A stretch of 12,833 nt of DNA from Rhodospirillaceae bacterium (GTDB lineage Bacteria > Pseudomonadota > Alphaproteobacteria > UBA7985), in NCBI GenBank assembly GCA_002700865.1, contig PAFB01000128.1, positions 1-12,833 of the forward strand, given 5' to 3'. This document shows positions 1-7,464 of this stretch, in pieces. A program made the translations under genes and the position numbers. Within the stretch, counting starts at the first letter, position 1. Each line of letters starts with the position of its first letter. The notes under the pieces were generated by a model. The model had not been told where the DNA came from. It saw only the letters and a list, made by a program, of their open reading frames with translations, and searched no databases.

Positions 1-490
1 CCTTAAGGAGACAAAGGAACCTAGAACCTTGTTCGATTAAAGCTTATGGCCACCACACCAAAGCGTCAAACTCGGTCCCGAACAGCGCTTTTTAGCGCTC
101 GTTGAACGGGCGCTGAAAAACTCTATTCTGGTGCATCAACCGGAGCGGCTCTGCCTTCCTCCCCACAAGCAATAAACAGAACCTGACGCGCTCTCCGCGC
201 TTTGCAGCGCATGGCCCTTAGAGGCCGTCGAGCGACGTGTCATTCGCTTGATGCCTGTCTCCTATGCCTCAGTGCACCGCCCTGCGCAAGCACAAATGTG
301 AAGCTTTTGTGACTGGATGAGAAGTGGCTGCACAAGAACTGAGCAACGTGGGTTTGAAACCTTTGGTTTATGTTGGCCACAGCGGCGGAACACACTGGGA
401 TCAGTGCCGCGAACAAAGCGCTAGGCGGTTGGGACGAGTGGGCCTAAAAACACCGCATAACTCTCTATCGCTAGTTTGGAGCAAAACCGC
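1..490. other. Gene-poor leader before proS
   Basis: I find no convincing gene in this 490-bp stretch. One plus-strand frame is open from position 2 to a TAA at 38-40 and reads LKETKEPRTLFD; it could be the last 12 codons of a gene entering from the left, but it is too short to identify. A GTG-started frame of 66 codons from 324 runs out of frame into proS and resembles nothing I know. A 19-codon ATG frame lies at 45-104. No cloverleaf tRNA is seen. The stretch contains repeated GCGCT motifs (listed separately) and a pyrimidine-rich CCTTCCTCCCC at 153-163 that could sit in an RNA loop. The proS promoter presumably lies here, but I see no convincing -35/-10 pair. Confidence 0.5.
83..115. repeat. 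GCGCT-rich inverted repeats
   Basis: AGCGCT (84-89) and AGCGCT (94-99) flank a TTTT loop and form a perfect 6-bp hairpin. CAGCGC (83-88) can alternatively pair with GCGCTG (110-115). More GCGCT or AGCGC copies follow at 188-192, 197-201, 206-210 and 417-422. No U-tract follows either arm on either strand, so a classic intrinsic terminator is not supported. It may be part of a structured leader or small RNA, or simple base composition. Confidence 0.4.
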
Positions 491-1813
491 ATGCGCTGGT
501 CCCGCTATTTCTTGCCAACGATGAAAGACACCCCGGCTGAGGCACAGATTGCTTCTCACCGATACATGCTGCGCGCCGGTATGGTCCGGCAGAATGCTGC
601 TGGCATTTACACGTGGCTGCCCATGGGTTTGAAGGTGCTGTCCAAAATTGCTGACATCGTCAGAGATGAGCAAGCGCGTGCCGGAGCCAACGAAGTGCTG
701 ATGCCGACGGTTCAGTCGGCTGAGCTGTGGCAGGAAAGCGGCCGCTTTGACGCCTACGGTCCAGAGATGCTGCGCTTCGAAGACCGGCACGGCCGGACCA
801 TGCTTTACGGGCCGACCAACGAGGAAATGATCACAGATATCTTCAAGCGCGATGTCCAGTCGTACAAGAACCTGCCCATGAATCTGTATCATATTCAGTG
901 GAAATTCCGCGACGAGGTACGGCCACGGTTCGGGGTGATGCGGGGCCGTGAGTTCCTGATGAAGGATGGCTACAGCTTTGATGTCGACAAGGAAGCCGCT
1001 GAGTTGGCGTACAAGAAGGTGTTTATCTCGTACTTGCGTACGTTCCGTCGCCTTGGCCTGACGGCGATCCCCATGCAGGCGGACACCGGACCCATTGGCG
1101 GCGATTTAAGCCATGAATTTCTCATTCAGGCGGAAACAGGCGAGTCCGAGGTCTTCTTTGACAGTGCCATTTCCGGGGACCGGGCTTTCACCGAAGACCT
1201 GACCAGCGATGCAGAACTGGAAGCGGCCTTTGACCGTCTGACTTCTGCTTACGCCCGCACCGATGAAACCCATGAATCCGCCCTGTTTGATGCGCAAGTT
1301 CCCGAGGACCGCAAGGTCGTTTCGCGCGGGGTCGAGGTTGGCCATATCTTTTACTTCGGCACCAAGTACTCTGAACCACTGGGCGCCACCGTCTCTAACG
1401 CGGACGGTCAGGACGTACCGGTTCACATGGGGTCCTACGGGATCGGAGTTTCGCGACTGGTGGGCGGGATCATCGAAGCCAACCACGACGACGACGGCAT
1501 TATCTGGCCGAGCGAAATCGCACCCTTTGGCGTCGGTATCATCAATCTAAAGACCGATGATGCCGCTTGTAATGAGGCTTGCGACGCCCTCTACGCGCAA
1601 GCGACAGCCGCAGGCCTTGACCCCTTGCTCGATGACCGCGACATGCGGCCCGGTGGGAAGTTTGCGGATATGGAGCTCATCGGTCTGCCATGGGTCATCA
1701 CCATTGGACCGCGCGGGCTCAAAGACGGCATGGCTGAACTCAAGAACCGCAGGACCGGTGAAAAGCAGGACGTCGCGCTGGCCGATGTTTTGGCAAGCGT
1801 GTCGGCCGGTTGA
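491..1813 (+). CDS. proS: Proline--tRNA ligase (ProRS)
   Basis: Cytoplasmic class II aminoacyl-tRNA synthetase that activates proline with ATP and charges tRNA-Pro. At 440 residues it fits the short alphaproteobacterial ProRS, which lacks the ~180-residue editing insertion of the E. coli enzyme. Visible signatures are GPTNEEM (residues 107-113, the region of the proline-binding TxE), motif 2 at about 139-164 (FRDEVRPRFG, then the conserved REF), and motif 3 at 313-330 (MGSYGIGVSR, then GGIIEA). Residues 345-440 match the anticodon-binding domain, ending near ITIGPRGL. I chose ATG 491 because GGAG at 478-481 lies 9 nt upstream and MRWSRYFLPT is the usual family start; an in-frame TTG at 476 would overlap that ribosome binding site. 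It is the first gene of the operon, 31 nt before the first Lol permease. Confidence 0.97.
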   Translation: MRWSRYFLPTMKDTPAEAQIASHRYMLRAGMVRQNAAGIYTWLPMGLKVLSKIADIVRDEQARAGANEVLMPTVQSAELWQESGRFDAYGPEMLRFEDRHGRTMLYGPTNEEMITDIFKRDVQSYKNLPMNLYHIQWKFRDEVRPRFGVMRGREFLMKDGYSFDVDKEAAELAYKKVFISYLRTFRRLGLTAIPMQADTGPIGGDLSHEFLIQAETGESEVFFDSAISGDRAFTEDLTSDAELEAAFDRLTSAYARTDETHESALFDAQVPEDRKVVSRGVEVGHIFYFGTKYSEPLGATVSNADGQDVPVHMGSYGIGVSRLVGGIIEANHDDDGIIWPSEIAPFGVGIINLKTDDAACNEACDALYAQATAAGLDPLLDDRDMRPGGKFADMELIGLPWVITIGPRGLKDGMAELKNRRTGEKQDVALADVLASVSAG

Positions 1814-1844
1814 ACCAAGCACAGCGCCAGGACAACCAGCCAAG

Positions 1845-3296
1845 ATGGGAACCACGCTGTCGATTGCTCTGCGTTATCTAACCGCCCGACGGGAAGGGCG
1901 GGGGCTGTCCGTGGTGCCTTTGTTGTCCGGGCTGGGCATCATGATTGGTGTGGCGACGCTGGTCGTTGTGATGGCGGTGTTTGAAGGGTATCGGCAGGAG
2001 ATACTGGAGCGCTTGCTTAGCCGCACCGGGCATTTGGTCGTCACCAAGCCGGGCTTTCGAACCTTTGACGCCAGTGACGCCTTGCAGGCGCTGGAGACGC
2101 GTCCAGAGGGGGTGGTCTCGGTGCAGCCTGTGTTGACCTTGCAGGGCCTGCTGCTCAACGGCAATCAAGGTGCAGGCGTTGCGTTTCAAGCCATCACTGA
2201 GCAGGCCATGCGCACCGACGCCACGCTCAGCGACGCCATCGCCGGTTTCGATGCCAGTTTGGATTTTGGTGCCAGCGCGCTGATTGGTGGAACCGCATCA
2301 ACCGGCGTCAGTGCGGCTTCTGCATCAGCAGGGACGGCGCCTGTGAGCAGCGAAGGGCAAGCAAGCGAGCGAGGCGTTGATGTTGCGGATTTCGACGCCC
2401 TGAGTGCCCTCTTTGCGCCCGGAAACGTGACCGGAAACGCGCCCGGCACTGCGGAAGCAGAGCAGATCGACAGTCTTTCGCCGGTATTTCTAGGCGTTGG
2501 TCTGGCACAGACCCTCGGGGTCGGAGTCAACGATAGGCTGCGTCTGGTGCTATCGGCCAATTCGGAAGACCGAGCCGCAGGAACGACCGCTGCGAGCACC
2601 TTTGGTGTCGTGGTCGCCGGTACGTTCTCAGCGGGTTTGTTCGAAGCTGACCAGGCCGGCGCGGTTGCTTTTCTCGACGACGCCCAAGGCTGGCTTGAGA
2701 GTGCCGACGAAGTCAGCGAACTGCGCATCATGCTTGACGACCTTAGCCAACGCCGCACCGCCACACGGGGCCTGCAGCAACGCTTGCCCTTTGGCTACTA
2801 TGTCAGCGACCGGGCGACGGATCTCTTCCGCGATTACGATTGGGTTCGGGCACAAGGCAATGCGGCGACGTTGATCGTTGTCGTGATCCTGATTGTGGCG
2901 GCCTTTGGCATTGCCTCGGGACAACTGATGATGGTGCAGGAGCGTACCACCGACATCGCGATATTGCGGGGGTTCGGGGTGCAGGGTGGCGGCGTTCTCA
3001 GGATCTTTCTGGTTGCGGGTCTGCTGGTTTCGATGGTCGGACTGTTGCTGGGGCTGGCGCTTGGGTGGTGGGTCGCGACATCGCTCAACGACATCCGCTT
3101 GGCCATCGAAGCGTTGTTGGGGCGGCCCTTGTTGAACGCGGAATTCTACGAGATTGACGAGCTGAACGGCGTGGTGCAAGCCGGCGGTCTGATCTTTGTC
3201 TCGCTTGTGACAGTCTTTGTCTCCCTGATCGCCACGGTTTACCCGGCGTGGTGGGCCTCGCGGGTGCCGCCGGCGCTGGCGTTGAAGGAGGTCTAG
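1845..3296 (+). CDS. lolC: LolC/LolE-family permease, first copy, with Ala-rich insertion
   Basis: Inner-membrane permease of the Lol exporter, which takes mature lipoproteins from the inner membrane and passes them to LolA using LolD ATP hydrolysis. The 483 residues show one N-terminal membrane segment (about 24-46), a large periplasmic domain (about 47-338) and three C-terminal segments (about 340-362, 386-412, 445-468). Family features include IALRYLTAR at the start, ERTTDIAILRGFG in the cytoplasmic loop and ATVYPAWWAS near the end. The usual length is about 410-430 residues; the excess is an Ala/Ser/Gly/Thr-rich stretch at about 137-213. ATG 1845 gives the typical N-terminus; its ribosome binding site is modest (AGGA at 1829-1832). 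An open frame continues upstream within proS, but that part is the wrong frame of proS. The gene lies 3 nt before the second permease. Calling it LolC rather than LolE is arbitrary. Confidence 0.9.
   Translation: MGTTLSIALRYLTARREGRGLSVVPLLSGLGIMIGVATLVVVMAVFEGYRQEILERLLSRTGHLVVTKPGFRTFDASDALQALETRPEGVVSVQPVLTLQGLLLNGNQGAGVAFQAITEQAMRTDATLSDAIAGFDASLDFGASALIGGTASTGVSAASASAGTAPVSSEGQASERGVDVADFDALSALFAPGNVTGNAPGTAEAEQIDSLSPVFLGVGLAQTLGVGVNDRLRLVLSANSEDRAAGTTAASTFGVVVAGTFSAGLFEADQAGAVAFLDDAQGWLESADEVSELRIMLDDLSQRRTATRGLQQRLPFGYYVSDRATDLFRDYDWVRAQGNAATLIVVVILIVAAFGIASGQLMMVQERTTDIAILRGFGVQGGGVLRIFLVAGLLVSMVGLLLGLALGWWVATSLNDIRLAIEALLGRPLLNAEFYEIDELNGVVQAGGLIFVSLVTVFVSLIATVYPAWWASRVPPALALKEV
2253..2483 (+). 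other. Low-complexity insertion inside the first Lol permease
   Basis: Codons for residues about 137-213 encode a stretch dominated by Ala, Ser, Gly and Thr, with segments such as GTASTGVSAASASAGTAPVS and GNVTGNAPGTAEAE. It lies between the part of the periplasmic domain containing AFQAITEQ and the conserved VFLGVGLAQTLGVGVNDRL block. At DNA level CCGGAAACG occurs twice (2419-2427 and 2431-2439), a hint of slippage growth. The reading frame stays open through it. I place the limits by eye from E. coli-type LolC proteins as I know them. Confidence 0.6.
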
Positions 3297-3299
3297 GCG

Positions 3300-4664
3300 A
3301 TGATCCGATCCTACGAACGCCAAGCCTCATTCAAATACCTCACGGGCAGAGGGGGACGGTTTCTGTCGCTCTCAGCGTTGTTTTCGCTGCTGGGTATAGC
3401 CGTGGGAGTCGCGGCCCTGATCATCGCCAGCGCGTTTCTCAATGGTCAGCGCGAAGGTTTGCTCGATGCCATACAGGGCCGTAGTCCCCATGTCGTTATC
3501 ACCGCACAAAACCCGCTGCCACCTGCGCCTGAATGCGCGCCGGAAACCGATCCGATCAATCTTGCTCTGGGCATAACCGAGCGCTGCACGCAAGCCCCGG
3601 CGCCGATCAAGGGCTTTGTTGCCGACGATCCGGTGATCGCCGCAATCCTTGCGCTGCCGGGCATTCGGGATGTGTTCTTTGAGGTATCCGGTCAGGCCAT
3701 GGTCGTGGTGCCGGATACGGGCGCGGTCAGCGGTACGTTTTTGCGCGGTTTGTCGATGCCGGCGATTGAGCAACGCTTGGGTCAGAACCCCAACGCCTAC
3801 TCTGCTTCCAGCACCGCTGAACTGGCGCGGGATGAAGTGGCTTTGGGGCTGGAGGTGGTGATAAACCTGCACCCGGAACGCCGCGCCAGCCTTGGACTGC
3901 TTGGCGAGACGCTTGATCTGGTCTCACCCGATGGCACGACCACCATCATCGGTTGGACGCCACGGCGGCGCGATGTGCGGGTCAATATCATTTTCGGTGG
4001 CTTTGCTGAGCGCAATGAAACCTACATGTCTTTAGAGGCGGCGCGGACCTTCCTGGGCTTTGAGCCCGGACGGTACAACGGCCTGCAACTGTTCTTGCAT
4101 GACGCTGACGCCGCACAAACGCTCGCGGCGCAGGTTCAAGCGGTGCTGGCTACGGGCGACAATTCTCCAAACTGGACCGTCAGCACCTGGCACGACCGAA
4201 ATCAGGCCTTTGTTGCCACGCTGGGGATACAGCGGGTGGTGCTGATGTTTGTTCTGGCTCTGATCGTAGTGGTGGCCGCGTTCAACATTCTGGCCTCGCA
4301 GATCATGCTGGTGCGCGACAAGCGCAAGGGGATCGCGTTGCTGAGGACCGTGGGCGCGACATCGGCGTCGGTGGGGCGTGTGTTTATCGGCATGGGGCTG
4401 TTTCTGGCGCTGTTCGGCTGTGGTCTGGGGCTTGGGATCGGGCTGGGCGTGGTGTTGAATTTCAGCGCGATCGTCGCGTTTCTTGCCAGTATTCCCGTCA
4501 TGGCCGGTGCCGCCGATTTTCTCGGTTCCGTCACCGTTAAACTCAGCGTGGGCGATACGGTGTTGGCGGTGGCGATTGCGTTGTCGATTACCCTGCTGGC
4601 GACCCTTTATCCCGCATGGCGGGCTTCACAAACCGAACCTGCGGAGGTGCTTCGCTATGTCTGA
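3300..4664 (+). CDS. lolE: LolC/LolE-family permease, second copy
   Basis: Second inner-membrane permease of the lipoprotein-releasing ABC transporter. The 454 residues follow the family plan: membrane segment at about 24-47, periplasmic domain about 48-311, then segments at about 313-337, 363-387 and 419-441, with MLVRDKRKGIALLRTVGAT in the cytoplasmic loop and the family ending LYPAWRAS...PAEVLRYV. It is clearly diverged from its upstream neighbour, so the two probably form a heterodimer around LolD, as LolC and LolE do in E. coli; that is inference. Its periplasmic domain has a Pro-rich segment with Cys79 and Cys96 that could form a disulfide. ATG 3300 has an excellent AAGGAGG (3285-3291) inside the end of the previous gene, so translation is probably coupled. 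Its last 8 nt overlap lolD. The C versus E label is arbitrary. Confidence 0.92.
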   Translation: MIRSYERQASFKYLTGRGGRFLSLSALFSLLGIAVGVAALIIASAFLNGQREGLLDAIQGRSPHVVITAQNPLPPAPECAPETDPINLALGITERCTQAPAPIKGFVADDPVIAAILALPGIRDVFFEVSGQAMVVVPDTGAVSGTFLRGLSMPAIEQRLGQNPNAYSASSTAELARDEVALGLEVVINLHPERRASLGLLGETLDLVSPDGTTTIIGWTPRRRDVRVNIIFGGFAERNETYMSLEAARTFLGFEPGRYNGLQLFLHDADAAQTLAAQVQAVLATGDNSPNWTVSTWHDRNQAFVATLGIQRVVLMFVLALIVVVAAFNILASQIMLVRDKRKGIALLRTVGATSASVGRVFIGMGLFLALFGCGLGLGIGLGVVLNFSAIVAFLASIPVMAGAADFLGSVTVKLSVGDTVLAVAIALSITLLATLYPAWRASQTEPAEVLRYV

Positions 4665-5361
4665 GTCGTCTTCCCTGCCGCCCAGCCTCAGCTTGCGCAA
4701 CATTCGGCGCGCTTTTCCTCAGCCCGATGGTGCTTTGGAGGTGCTCAAGGGCTGTGAGGCCGAAATCCACGCGGGTGAGTTGGTCGCCATGGTCGGCATG
4801 TCGGGCAGCGGGAAATCGACCTTGCTGCAGATTTGCGGGCTCCTAGACAACCCGACATCTGGTGAGATCGACATTGCGGGTCAGCCGGTGGCGAGCTTGG
4901 GCGAACGGGAGCGTACGCGTCTGCGCCGGGGCACCATTGGTTTCATCTATCAGTTTCATCACCTGCTGCCCGAATTCACCGCGCTGGAAAACGTGGTGCT
5001 GCCCCAGTCCGTCGCGGGTGTCCCGGCGGGGCAGGCGCGGGAGCGGGCGCGCACTTTGCTGGAGCGGGTCAATCTCGGCCATCGTCTGAACCACCGACCG
5101 GCCAAGCTCTCCGGCGGTGAGAAACAGCGCGTTGCCATCGCGCGCGCAATTGCCAACCGGCCAAAGCTGCTGCTTGCCGACGAACCAACGGGCAATCTTG
5201 ACCCCGATACCGCCGCATCGGTGTTCGACCTGTTTGTCGAGCTGACCCGCGAGGAAGGTTTGTGCGTGCTCATGGCCACACACAATGAACAACTCGCGGC
5301 ACGCATGGACCGGGTTCTACACCTCCAGAGCGGGCTGTTGATGGAGAAGGCATTTCGATGA
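4657..5361 (+). CDS. lolD: Lipoprotein-releasing ABC transporter ATPase LolD
   Basis: ATPase subunit of the Lol exporter; two copies normally power one pair of permeases on the cytoplasmic face of the inner membrane. The 234 residues contain every ABC motif: Walker A GMSGSGKST (47-55), Q-loop Gln99 in FIYQFHHLLPEFTALENV, signature LSGGE (151-155), Walker B LLLADE (171-176) followed by PTGNLD, and the H-loop His209 in MATHN. The FHHLLPEFTALENV stretch is typical of LolD and MacB-type ATPases. I chose ATG 4657 because GGAGG (4643-4647) lies 9 nt upstream and the protein then has normal family length. It overlaps the second permease by 8 nt and the next gene by 4 nt (ATGA), so the five-gene operon is tightly coupled. 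Confidence 0.96.
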   Translation: MSESSSLPPSLSLRNIRRAFPQPDGALEVLKGCEAEIHAGELVAMVGMSGSGKSTLLQICGLLDNPTSGEIDIAGQPVASLGERERTRLRRGTIGFIYQFHHLLPEFTALENVVLPQSVAGVPAGQARERARTLLERVNLGHRLNHRPAKLSGGEKQRVAIARAIANRPKLLLADEPTGNLDPDTAASVFDLFVELTREEGLCVLMATHNEQLAARMDRVLHLQSGLLMEKAFR

Positions 5362-6734
5362 AATTCAACCTTGCCAAGTCTGACTTTGGCCACGACTTCC
5401 TTTTTGGCGCGGCCACTGCTGCCTATCAGATCGAAGGCGGGCAAGGGCCTGAAACCCGGCGGGGATCCTGTCACTGGGATACTTTTGCGGCCACTCGAGG
5501 CAACGTGGTTGGGCTGGAAACCGGTGTGACCGCCTGTGATCATTACAACCGCTGGCCCGAAGACCTAGATTTGCTAAAGGCGGGCGGTTTTGACGCCTAC
5601 CGTTTTTCCTTTGCCTGGCCCCGCATCATGCCCACCGGCAAATATGGTGGCAAACGCAATGGTAAAGACGCGCTTAACCAGATGGGGTTGGACTTTTACG
5701 ATCGTCTGATCGACGGCATGCTGGAACGGGGCCTGAAGCCCTTTGCCACGGCCTACCACTGGGATTTGCCCAGTGTGCTGGCAGATGAAGGCGGGTGGAT
5801 GAATGCCTCGGTTGCTGATCGCTTCGCGGATTACTGCGCTGTACTGGCTGAGCGCTATGGCGACCGGCTGGCGAGTATCGCGACTATCAATGAGCCCTGG
5901 TGTGTCGCCTGGTTGAGCCATGCTATGGGCGTGCACGCCCCCGGTCATCGCGATCTGCGCGCGGCCACCCGGGCCATGCATCACGTCCTGCTTGCCCATG
6001 GCAAAGGGGTTCAGGCTCTGCGGGCGCATCTTTCGCCGGGGGCAAGGCCGGATGTGGGTCTGGTCCTGAACTACGAAAAAGCTGAACCAGCCTTTGACAC
6101 CGACGCTGCACGTCACGCCGCGGCGACGTGGCACGCCCTCTATAACCAGTGGTACGTCGGCGGCGCGATTCAGGGGCGCTATCCGACCATGATCACCGAG
6201 GCTCTGGCCGAATTCATGCCGGAAGGTTGGCAGGATGACATGAGCACGATCGCTCAGCCGCTCGATTTTCTGGGTGTGAATTACTACACGCGGGTTCGAA
6301 TGGCGGGGCTGCCAGATGCGGGGTTCCTGGCGCTGGAAAGTGTGCCCGGCCCTCTGGACAAGACGCAACTGGGCTGGGAGGTCTACCCTCAGGGCCTCAC
6401 CGACATTCTGACTTGGCTACAACGCGACTACACCGGCAATCTGCCGCTTTACGTCACGGAAAATGGTATGGCGTGGGCAGATACGGTCTCAGGGCGTGAT
6501 GGAGCCGTGCAGGATCAGCAGCGGGTTGACTACTTTGAGAGTCATTTACGGGCGTGCCTTGAGGCGATGGCGCAGGGTGTGCCGCTGAAGGGGTATTTCG
6601 CCTGGTCTCTGCTGGATAACTACGAATGGGCGGAGGGCTATGGCCCGCGCTTTGGACTGGTTCACGTGGACTATGAAACCCAAGTGCGCACGCCCAAAGC
6701 CTCTTTTGGCGCGTTTCAGGCGATGCTCGCCTGA
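5358..6734 (+). CDS. GH1 beta-glucosidase
   Basis: Glycoside hydrolase family 1 enzyme, expected to release terminal beta-linked glucose (or a related sugar) by a retaining mechanism. The 458 residues have the full family: FLFGAATAAYQIEGG near the start (Gln24), HW at 134-135, acid/base Glu179 in TINEP, nucleophile Glu368 in TENG, and Trp416/Glu423/Trp424 in FAWSLLDNYEWAEGYG. No signal peptide is seen, so it should be cytoplasmic and need an imported disaccharide. A Lys/Gly-rich stretch at about 94-107 (GKYGGKRNGKDALN) is longer than in many relatives I can recall. ATG 5358 overlaps the lolD stop (ATGA) and has GAGAAGG (5344-5350) 7 nt upstream, so it is read as the last gene of the proS-lol operon. 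Its sequence resembles Rhodobacteraceae enzymes; the precise substrate cannot be told. Confidence 0.95.
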   Translation: MKFNLAKSDFGHDFLFGAATAAYQIEGGQGPETRRGSCHWDTFAATRGNVVGLETGVTACDHYNRWPEDLDLLKAGGFDAYRFSFAWPRIMPTGKYGGKRNGKDALNQMGLDFYDRLIDGMLERGLKPFATAYHWDLPSVLADEGGWMNASVADRFADYCAVLAERYGDRLASIATINEPWCVAWLSHAMGVHAPGHRDLRAATRAMHHVLLAHGKGVQALRAHLSPGARPDVGLVLNYEKAEPAFDTDAARHAAATWHALYNQWYVGGAIQGRYPTMITEALAEFMPEGWQDDMSTIAQPLDFLGVNYYTRVRMAGLPDAGFLALESVPGPLDKTQLGWEVYPQGLTDILTWLQRDYTGNLPLYVTENGMAWADTVSGRDGAVQDQQRVDYFESHLRACLEAMAQGVPLKGYFAWSLLDNYEWAEGYGPRFGLVHVDYETQVRTPKASFGAFQAMLA

Positions 6735-6746
6735 TTGATCGATCAC

Positions 6747-7382
6747 TCAATCGTCCAGCGTCGCTGCACCGTAATAATGCCAGAGAAAGATCGCCATGGA
6801 GCCGCGGTGCGGGGCCCAGTGTTCGGTCAGCGCGCGCAGCGCTTTCGGGGTTGGTTTCTCATCGAGTTTAAACAGACGCTGATAGCCCTTCTGCACGGCA
6901 AGATCATCGGCTGGAAACATGTCACCGCGCCCCTCGGCAAACAGCAAATAAATCTCCGCGCTCCACGCCCCAAAGCCCTTGAGTGCCATGATATGGGCGA
7001 GGGCGTCGGCGTCGTTCATCTCTGGCAAGTCCTTAGGCCGGAACGTGCCGTCTGCCAGCGCGGTGGCGAGACCATAGACATACTTGGTTTTTGGCCCCGA
7101 AAGCCCCAAGGCCCGCCATCCATCGGTATCCAGCGCCAACAGGCGCTCGGGGCTAAAATCGCCATCAAAATGGGTGTCCACCCGGTTCCAGATCGACGCC
7201 GCTGCCTTCACGGAAAGCTGTTGACCGCAGATCACGCGCAAAAAGGTGTTGGTGCCCTGGTCCTGTGCGCGGGTTTCAGGCAGGCCAACCGCCTGAACCG
7301 CAGCGGCTGTAGTCGGGCATGTCGCCGCGACGGCGTTGATGGCACTGTGAACTTCGGCGGTGGTCATGGGGCGGCGCGGCAT
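6747..7382 (-). CDS. DNA-3-methyladenine glycosylase, AlkA/HhH-GPD type
   Basis: Base-excision repair enzyme expected to remove alkylated purines such as 3-methyladenine. The 211 residues match the C-terminal HhH-GPD portion of AlkA: TFLRVICGQQLSVKAAASIW (47-66), the helix-hairpin-helix LKGFGAWSAEIYLLF (134-148), then MFPADDLAVQKGY with Asp160 in the place of the catalytic Asp238 of E. coli AlkA, and the ending EHWAPHRGSMAIFLWHYY. It lacks the N-terminal AlkA domain, as many short bacterial homologues do. I chose the start at 7382 because AGGAG lies 9 nt upstream on the minus strand; an open frame continues 22 codons further but runs through a pentamer repeat, and Met at 7367 is a weaker alternative. 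It is the last gene of the minus-strand group and its stop lies 12 nt from the beta-glucosidase stop, so the two converge. Confidence 0.92.
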   Translation of the reverse strand: MPRRPMTTAEVHSAINAVAATCPTTAAAVQAVGLPETRAQDQGTNTFLRVICGQQLSVKAAASIWNRVDTHFDGDFSPERLLALDTDGWRALGLSGPKTKYVYGLATALADGTFRPKDLPEMNDADALAHIMALKGFGAWSAEIYLLFAEGRGDMFPADDLAVQKGYQRLFKLDEKPTPKALRALTEHWAPHRGSMAIFLWHYYGAATLDD

Positions 7383-7411
7383 GGCGGAAGGCTCCTGTTG
7401 GGGTAGGCACG

Positions 7412-7441
7412 GGACAGGACAGGACAGAACGGAACAGAACA
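7412..7441. repeat. GGACA/GAACA pentamer tandem repeat
   Basis: Three perfect GGACA units (7412-7426) are followed by degenerate units GAAC, GGAACA and GAACA up to 7441. It fills much of the 82-bp gap between the extensin-like gene and the glycosylase start, on the transcribed leader side of the glycosylase. On the minus strand it reads as TGTCC/TGTTC units. It is probably a slippage-grown simple repeat; no function is evident. Confidence 0.7.
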
Positions 7442-7464
7442 GGCCCAAGCAAAGGATGTTCGGA

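Noticed and set aside
2..40. 12 open codons ending in TAA at the left edge
   Set aside because: Possible tail of an upstream gene, but too short to support a call; mentioned only in the leader entry.
340..375. GGGTTTGAAACC, reminiscent of a tRNA T-arm
   Set aside because: No acceptor, D or anticodon stems can be drawn around it.
324..524. 66-codon plus-strand frame before and into proS
   Set aside because: It starts at GTG right after a stop, overlaps proS out of frame, and resembles no known protein.
2628..3323. 231-codon minus-strand frame opposite the first Lol permease
   Set aside because: Composition is Arg/Gln/His-rich as expected for an antisense shadow of a membrane protein gene.
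6736..6745. TGATCGATCA palindrome in the gap between convergent genes
   Set aside because: Only 10 bp, without a GC-rich stem, loop or T-tract, so it does not support a bidirectional terminator.
6735..7406. 223-codon plus-strand frame opposite the glycosylase
   Set aside because: The minus-strand frame has clear HhH-GPD motifs and a good ribosome binding site; this is its antisense shadow.
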